This document shows, piece by piece, positions 17,177 to 22,000 of a stretch of 22,000 nt of DNA. How positions within the stretch are numbered: position 1 is the first letter of the stretch; every line of letters starts with the position of its first letter. A program made the translations under genes and the position numbers. The notes beneath the pieces are model-generated. The model did not search any database. It was not told the origin of the DNA and saw only the letters and a program-made list of their open reading frames with translations. Source of the DNA: Mesostigma viride (taxonomy: Eukaryota > Streptophyta > Mesostigmatophyceae > Mesostigmatales > Mesostigmataceae); contig RPFO01000246.1 of the NCBI GenBank assembly GCA_009746045.1, positions 1,395,795 through 1,417,794 of the forward strand. The letters run 5' to 3'.

Positions 17177-18439
17177 TGGTGGTGTGGTGGGTGGGTGGGT
17201 GGTGGGTGGGTGGGTGGTGGGTGGGTGGGTGGGTGGGTGGGTGGGTGGGTGGGTGGGTGGGTGGGTGGGTGGGTGGGTGGGTGGGTGGTGGGTGGGTGGG
17301 TGGGTGGTGGGTGGGTGGGTGGGTGGGTGGGTGGGTGGGTGGGTGGGTGGGTGGGTGGGTGGGGGTGGGTGGGTGGGTGGGTGGGTGGGTGGGTGGGGGG
17401 GGGGGGGGGTGGGTGGGTGGGTGGGTGGGTGGGTGGGTGGGTGGGTGGGTGGGTGGGTGGGTGGGTGGGTGGGTGGGTGGTGGGTGGGTGGGTGGGTGGG
17501 TGGTGGGTGGGTGGGTGGGTGGGTGGGTGGTGGGTGGGTGGGTGGGTGGGTGGGTGGGTGGGTGGGTGGGTGGGTGGGTGGGTGGGTGGGTGGGTGGGTG
17601 GGTGGGTGGGTGGGTGGGTGGGTGGGTGGGTGGGTGGGTGAGTGAGTGAGGGAGTGAGTCCACGAGTGAGTTCACGAGGGAGGAAGGGAGGGAGGGAGGG
17701 AGGGAGGGAGGGAGGGAGGGAGGGAGGGAGGGAGGGAGGGAGGGAGGGAGGGAGGGAGGAGGGAGGGAGGGAGGGAGGGAGGAGGGAGGGAGGGAGGGAG
17801 GGAGGAGGGAGGGAGGGAGGGAGGGAGGGAGGGAGGGAGGGAGGGAGGGAGGGAGGGAGGGAGGGAGGGAGGGAGGGAGGGAGGGAGGGAGGGAGGGAGG
17901 GAGGGAGGGAGGGAGGGAGGGAGGGAGGGAGGGAGGGAGGGAGGGAGGGAGGGAGGGAGGGAGGGAGGGAGGAGGGAGGGAGGGAGGGAGGGAGGGAGGG
18001 AGGGAGGGAGGGAGGGAGGGAGGGAGGGAGGGAGGGAGGGAGGGAGGGAGGGAGGGAGGGAGGAAGGGAGTGGATCGGTCACTCACAGCAGTTTATTCCC
18101 ACCCCAGCAGGGCCCCTCCCTCACATCCGGCTGCAAAATCTGCTTGATGTCGCTTCTCTCTAGAATAAGCCGCACAGCCCTGATGCGAGCAAACGGCTCG
18201 CCATCATACTGTCGCTCACTGATGCTTTATACGCGCTTTCCGTAAGATGAAAACATGACGGAAAAGAGAGACTCGGGGAAAGGGGATACGGTGAAATACT
18301 TGTCTGCTACCGGCCGGGGTTTCAACAGCGAAGAAATTCGCACCTGAATGTGCACATACCACTCCGTCACGTCGACAACGGTCTTGCATCGCAATCGTTT
18401 CACAGACGCGGCAGCAAAAATTGCTGGCGGCATTGACAT
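16786..18439 (-). CDS. Candidate three-exon gene, unrecognised 131-aa protein
   Basis: Exons on the minus strand: 18439-18344, 18208-18087 and 16963-16786 (TAG). Exon 1 opens with MSMPPAIFAAASVKRLR and ends DVTEWYVHIQ. Exon 2 reads YDGEPFARIRAVRLILERSD, then IKQILQPDVREGPCWGGNKL. Exon 3 reads LHMHHMRKEDTKSFTNHRRK, then LGCDAKGKGVGVSMLTQ. Intron 1 is 135 nt (CAG|GTGCGA...GACAG). Intron 2 is 1123 nt, with a consensus GTGAGT donor and CTTAG acceptor, and consists almost wholly of tetranucleotide repeats. Both junctions keep frame. Exon 3 is basic, and codons favour AAG, GAC and ACC. The family is not recognised. Exon 1 is the least certain, because a competing frame is also open there. Confidence 0.42.
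16967..17106 (+). repeat. (AGTG)35 microsatellite
   Basis: About 35 perfect units. This is the first block of a four-block compound tetranucleotide tract. Confidence 0.97.
17107..17178 (+). repeat. (CGTG)18 microsatellite
   Basis: Eighteen units directly continuing the previous block in the same 4-bp register, with A replaced by C. Confidence 0.97.
17179..17640 (+). repeat. (GGTG)n microsatellite, ~460 bp, G-quadruplex-prone
   Basis: Over 100 units of GGTG/GGGT with several one-base deletions (GGTGGTGGG) and one run of about 15 G near 17395-17409. Runs of GGGT are a classic strong G-quadruplex motif. Several short AGTG units and interruptions follow (17641-17676). Confidence 0.97.
17677..18070 (+). 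repeat. (GGGA)n microsatellite, ~390 bp
   Basis: About 97 units of GGGA/GGAG with five or so one-base deletions. It ends 16 bp before the donor of the candidate minus-strand gene. On that gene's sense strand all four blocks are pyrimidine-rich. Confidence 0.97.
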
Positions 18440-19025
18440 GCTCGCCGCAGTTAACGAACGTGCGGAGGTCCGTTTTAGCCCCTGACGCCACGGCGTCTTT
18501 GATGCCAAGAACGCCTGCAAAAGACACGATATCGGGCACAAAAGCACTTAAAAACGGATTACGGGTCTGCGACGCCTGGCCCAGCCTAGAAATTGGATTA
18601 AAAATCGCGCCAGCTCGGTTAAAGCAAACTGAGCCGGTAATGAAAAAAGTGCTTCGGTCAAGGCCTTAAAAACTAAAAAATGCGTCGGTTAGTGTCAAAA
18701 ACCAGATGTTAGGGCGACTTTCATCGGGAAAATTTTTTGCTGCAGGTAGGTGGGGTCGAGAGAAAATCGGCGACAAAACAGGCACCCACCTGTGAATGAC
18801 GCCAAAATGGAAGGACTCCGCAGAATTTGTGGCGAAAAAAAATAACGGCAAGTAATATATGACCCTAGGAGCATACACTAAAATTTCCAGCCTCGATACT
18901 GCCTTTTTATTCGCTAGCCATTCTTAGCTATCCTGACCAGAATGGCCGATGAATGGTTGATAATTTCCTCGGGGATTGAAAGGAAATACCTGCTGCACAC
19001 CTTGTGACATCGGTTGTGACACCCA
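18440..19025. other. Region upstream of the candidate minus-strand gene
   Basis: No confident gene. The minus strand has a long open frame (about 18665-18216) in another register, with a Cys-rich stretch (NCGEHV, then FCCRVCETIAM), and one stop before an earlier open stretch up to 18878. It could be an alternative first exon or chance. Confidence 0.3.
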
Positions 19026-19310
19026 TGTCTCAACATGTTTGTAGTTGGTTTGTAGTTGGTGTCTCGGTGTCTCAGAAACTCGTGGTCCGCATTGAGTGGG
19101 TGTCACGGTGTCACGACATCTGATTGGCCCGGTTCAGATTCGCCCCAAATTAAAAAAAAAAAAAAACGAATTAAAAAAAAATTAAAAAAAAAACGAATCT
19201 GAACCGGGCCAATCAGATGTCGTGACACCGTGACACCCACTCAATGCGGACCACGAGTTTCTGAGACACCGAGACACCAACTACAAACCAACTACAAACA
19301 TGTTGAGACA
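19026..19310. repeat. Palindrome: perfect 117-bp arms around a 51-nt A-rich spacer
   Basis: The left arm 19026-19142 and right arm 19194-19310 are exact reverse complements as read. The spacer (19143-19193) is almost all A with two CGAATT-like interruptions. The arms contain GGTGTCACGGTGTCAC and a duplicated TTTGTAGTTGG. GTGACACC occurs 2 bp outside each end (19016-19023 and 19313-19320), an 8-bp direct repeat that could be a target duplication or just the local octamer. A foldback element or a recent inverted duplication fits. Confidence 0.93.
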
Positions 19311-19553
19311 CCGTGACACCGTGCGCTTTCACCCCGAATTCACGAGAGCGGCAGCGATGGTGATCGCTGCCAAATGAGGTAACATGGGCTAAACAACTCG
19401 GGCAGACCGGGCTGGCGTGACATCCCGGTCTGCCATGTTTTATTCCCCCCCACACATGGCGTGGGGATCTACGTTTGCCATCTGCCAACGTAGAAATAGA
19501 TGGGGAGGGGGGGGGACAAATGATGTTTGCAACATTGCCCAGTTGACATAGCC

Positions 19554-19931
19554 ATGGCGAGACCCGGCGTTTTCATGGAGCCCAGTGCGGGGGCGCTGGG
19601 TTGGCAGGTTTTGGGAATGTTCTTCTTGCTATTACTCCTGGGCGTCGTCGTGTTCAATATGATGGCGAGGCGCGGGGTCCGGTTATCTGCAGCCGCCGTG
19701 TTGGCGAAATGCACCCAGGATTCGTCCTTGGCTGCGGCACTTTGCAGGGACTGGGACTGTGGTTGTGGCCGCCATTGTTTGAGAAGCGTGCATTTCGAGG
19801 AGCTCAGGACGATGAGGACCGACATGTGGTCTAAGAAGCCTGCGGATCGGAAAGAGTTTATAAAGAACCAGCTTTTTCAGGCCGGCCAGCGAGAAACTGA
19901 AATCCCGGCAAGTGATTTCATGACAAAGTGA
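19554..19931 (+). CDS. Unrecognised small protein with membrane segment and Cys cluster
   Basis: A 125-residue ORF starting at an ATG in good context (GCCATGG). Residues ~18-36 form one hydrophobic segment (VLGMFFLLLLLGVVVF). A cluster CGCGRHC (~78-84) is followed by a charged amphipathic stretch, FEELRTMRTDMWSKKPADRK, to about residue 110. The protein ends ASDFMTK. The C-x-C-G-x2-C cluster followed by an Arg-rich helix recalls N-terminal modules in uncharacterised transposon-like ORFs, but I cannot name a family. It sits between the palindrome and the right subterminal octamer array. It may be a first exon or fragment of a larger protein; no splice partner was found. Confidence 0.4.
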   Translation: MARPGVFMEPSAGALGWQVLGMFFLLLLLGVVVFNMMARRGVRLSAAAVLAKCTQDSSLAAALCRDWDCGCGRHCLRSVHFEELRTMRTDMWSKKPADRKEFIKNQLFQAGQRETEIPASDFMTK

Positions 19932-20213
19932 TTTTGATGGTTGCTTGCATGCATATTAAGTGAGACAGCTATTCCTGGACGCATGGCGTGCCAACATATA
20001 TAAGTTGTTACCAGATATTAATCACATGCCCTATTGAAGCGACGTTGGACCGCATAAACGAGGAATGGCTGAACTTGTCATGACCCGGCAAGGTACCTAC
20101 ACGCACAACAAGAATACATCAACATGAGACGATATATGGTGAGATGACCGAGATGTATGGAGAAATGAATGTCTCTACTAGGATTATTATGAAGGTGTAT
20201 ACGTGGTATTTGC

Positions 20214-20285
20214 GGTGTCACGGTGTCACGGTGTCACGGTGTCACGGTGTCACGGTGTCACGGTGTCACGGTGTCACGGTGTCAG
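20214..20285 (-). repeat. Octamer array, nine units (GTGACACC on minus strand)
   Basis: Eight GGTGTCAC units on the plus strand plus a final GGTGTCAG. The orientation is opposite to the array at 13566. Confidence 0.95.
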
Positions 20286-20380
20286 AAGCATAGGTAAAAC
20301 TTGCAATGACCCATTGAATACATCATCCCCATTAATAATCACTGCATACCTGCAAAGATGTGTGTTTATATGCATTTTGA

Positions 20381-20420
20381 GGTGTCACGGTGTCACGGTG
20401 TCACGATGTCACGGTGTCAC
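20381..20420 (-). repeat. Octamer array, five units, near right TIR
   Basis: Five GGTGTCAC units, one with GATGTCAC. The array ends 121 bp from the outer end of the right TIR, matching the left side, where the first six units begin 115 bp from the outer end. Confidence 0.95.
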
Positions 20421-20509
20421 GGGTCCTATGAACTTCCCCTTCCTCAGAGACTTAAGTGGAAACTTTAAATTCAATAAAATACAACTTTTCAAAATGAACT
20501 ACAAATTGC

Positions 20510-20541
20510 GTGTTCTAGTACAAATCCAGACGAGCTTAGGG
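20510..20541 (-). repeat. Right terminal inverted repeat (32 bp)
   Basis: Reads GTGTTCTAGTAC and ends CCAGACGAGCTTAGGG on the plus strand, the exact reverse complement of 13451-13482. It is followed by CTG. Confidence 0.9.
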
Positions 20542-20757
20542 CTGCGGCTTTGCGAAAAGCTGCGCCGGTAAAGGTGCCGGGGACATGTTCAAAGGGTACG
20601 ACCCGCCGGCCGGTCCCACCACCCGTATTGGGCCACCGGTCGGCCACGGCGTCATGTAGGGGGGTGTCGTAGTTGGCGGCAGGGCGGCCAATATGAAGGC
20701 GGCGTGCTGCCCGGACATGACACTTCCTGAAAACGCGTCCATGCAGCCGGCATGCAC
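20536..20757 (-). pseudogene. Open frame truncated by the right TIR
   Basis: A minus-strand frame with ATGs at 20757 and 20742 (MDAFSGSVMSGQHAAFILAA), a Pro/Gly-rich body (TPPYMTPWPTGGPIRVVGPA) and GC-rich codons. Its only stop, TAA at 20538-20536, is made by the TIR itself, so the natural end is missing. Removing the element with one CTG joins it in frame to an open minus-strand stretch at 13450-13223. The product is not recognised. An open plus-strand frame covers the same DNA, so coding status is uncertain. Confidence 0.33.
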
Positions 20758-22000
20758 GATCCTGTTGCGTCTGGCCGACGTAGATCGTACGTTTAGTTAG
20801 GGTACCTGCATGCGCCAGTTGTAAATGGCATATAAATGACGCGACGGGTGCTTTCGGGCTGTGGGCGAGCACTTGGAGTTGGTGTAAGCGACAAATGCTT
20901 GCGCTGTAAGCGCCAGAGGCGACGTAGAGTATGCGGTGGTCATCCTTGCAGTGATGCATGCCGCGGTTATGGCGTGACAGTGTTGATGCGACGACACTTC
21001 CGCCACTCCTTTGAGGAGAAACGATAGGGGAACTGCCGAGAAATAGCAGTGTACTTCCGGTAATCAATGCCACTTGATTGCCGTATTCTGTGGTCGAGCG
21101 GGCATAAGAGAATGCCAGAAAGTCATAAGGTGTTTCATTTTGATTCAGATGCACTAGCTGAGAGCTAAGACATCATCAAACAGAACCAGAGCAGAGCTAG
21201 CATATTGAGGTAAGTCAATATTCACTGCGTGACACCCGTTACGCGATAGCGCGGTGGTCCATGCATGATGCATCTCGCCGGGGCACTTGATGTGGCTAAC
21301 AGCACAGCTGAAAGGATCAGCTCGGAACATCCGAACATGTGTATTCCCGGTGGGGGGGCCTTCCAATTGTCATACTCATTGACACCTCTTTCCTGTAACG
21401 AAAAGATTTCCCTTCTTCGTGTTCCAGATGCGGAGCCATGCACCGTGCTCCTGCCTTTGTGTTTTTTTGGCTTTTAATTGTAAAGAGATATGCATGGGAC
21501 TTGGGAGGGTACGTAAACAAAAGCAAAGGCTGGTATTGCATGCCGTGTGGGGGGCCCTACTATCGATCCTTGGTTAGTCTCTCAAGTGCCCTCAAAAAAA
21601 CACGAGAGTAGCACACACACTGAGCGCGCAGCCCAGCCTAGCTCCCTCAGTAAGAGTCAAAGAAAAATGACAAGAACAGCAAAACAAACTGCAGAACAAT
21701 AACAAAAACAAAACACAGACACGTAGTGCAATGTGAGCGGAATGATGTCCAGATCCGAAGGTGAGAGGGGGACATCGTATTGAATGTGTAGGCATTAAGG
21801 CAGCCGAAGCGTCCCATGCCCAGGTACATTCGTGGCTTTCAAAAAAGCCACATTGAACCTGCACGGAAGAGGAAAATGCAGGAACGATGAGTATGATCCT
21901 GAAACCGAGTAAGGACTGAACTGGGGAGAATCATGTTCAAGTGCCGGCGGCTGAAACGATTCCAATGGGATTGTGGGTACGTTTCGCCCATATGAGGCGG
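20758..22000. other. Right flank, nothing confidently recognised
   Basis: No RNA gene, tandem array or convincing coding region. Open frames exist on both strands but lack domain-like patterns or splice support. A single isolated GTGACACC occurs at 21229-21236. Confidence 0.4.

Larger units (their letters stand above)
13451..20541. mobile_element. Candidate 7.1-kb TIR transposon with subterminal octamer arrays
   Basis: A perfect 32-bp inverted repeat starting CCCTAAGCTCGTCTGG bounds the region (13451-13482 and 20510-20541), and one more flanking pair also matches. CTG lies directly outside both ends, a possible 3-bp target duplication. Arrays of GTGACACC start about 115 bp inside the left end, and arrays of its reverse complement end about 120 bp inside the right end. 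All octamer arrays in the window fall between these repeats. A 3-bp duplication, a CCCTA start and mirrored subterminal repeats recall CACTA/EnSpm elements, but the TIR does not start CACTA and no transposase is recognised, so the superfamily is open. Contents: a broken gene, a candidate spliced gene, a small ORF, a palindrome and several tandem arrays. Confidence 0.62.

Noticed and set aside
16854-18086. A 410-residue minus-strand frame (LPPS, THPP, THAR and THSL repeats) and plus-strand Gly/Trp/Arg-rich frames
   Set aside because: They are by-products of 4-bp microsatellites (12-bp coding period). The last part is in a different frame from the coding-like exon 3 at 16963-16786.
20489-21154. 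A 221-residue minus-strand frame
   Set aside because: It crosses the TIR boundary, overlaps a better frame (20757-20536) and shows no domain pattern. A GIY-YIG-like IYVGQT string was considered, but the rest of that domain is absent.

Overview
This is a stretch of eukaryotic nuclear genome, most plausibly from an intron-rich alga; a green alga is my first guess. The reasons are GT-AG spliceosomal introns of 263-1843 bp, intron-containing tRNA genes with Pol III T-run terminators, a strong start context at the main gene, roughly 50-55% GC around the main gene, and UGUAA-type motifs downstream of some candidate genes. The lineage is inference.

Left part (1-10927). Two tandem minus-strand tRNA-Ser(GCT) genes, each with a 13-nt intron, lie upstream of one complete plus-strand gene. 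Thirteen exons (662-10927) join without a frame error into a 350-residue leucine-rich-repeat protein clearly homologous to SDS22/PPP1R7, the protein phosphatase 1 regulator. Its introns carry a 317-bp pogo-like MITE inside a 9-bp minisatellite, a (GT)19 tract, a 42-bp tandem duplication and a ~59-bp repeat family that duplicates a splice donor.

Middle (10928-13450). This is mostly intergenic and degenerate. It has an unrecognised minus-strand open frame and a minus-strand fragment that reads like part of a retroelement protein.

Right part (13451-20541). A 32-bp perfect inverted repeat (33 bp counting one flanking pair) bounds 7.1 kb, with CTG directly outside both ends. Arrays of the octamer GTGACACC lie about 115-120 bp inside each end in opposite orientation. 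I read this as a previously unnamed large TIR transposon. It carries a higher-order octamer/hairpin repeat, a broken coiled-coil gene, a 173-bp tandem repeat, a candidate three-exon gene whose second intron is filled by a 1.1-kb compound tetranucleotide tract, a palindrome with perfect 117-bp arms, and a small ORF with a membrane segment and a Cys cluster. No intact transposase was recognised.

Flank (20542-22000). A minus-strand open frame runs into the right TIR. If the element and one CTG are removed, it stays open into the sequence left of 13451, so the element may have interrupted a gene. The last 1.2 kb holds nothing I can support.
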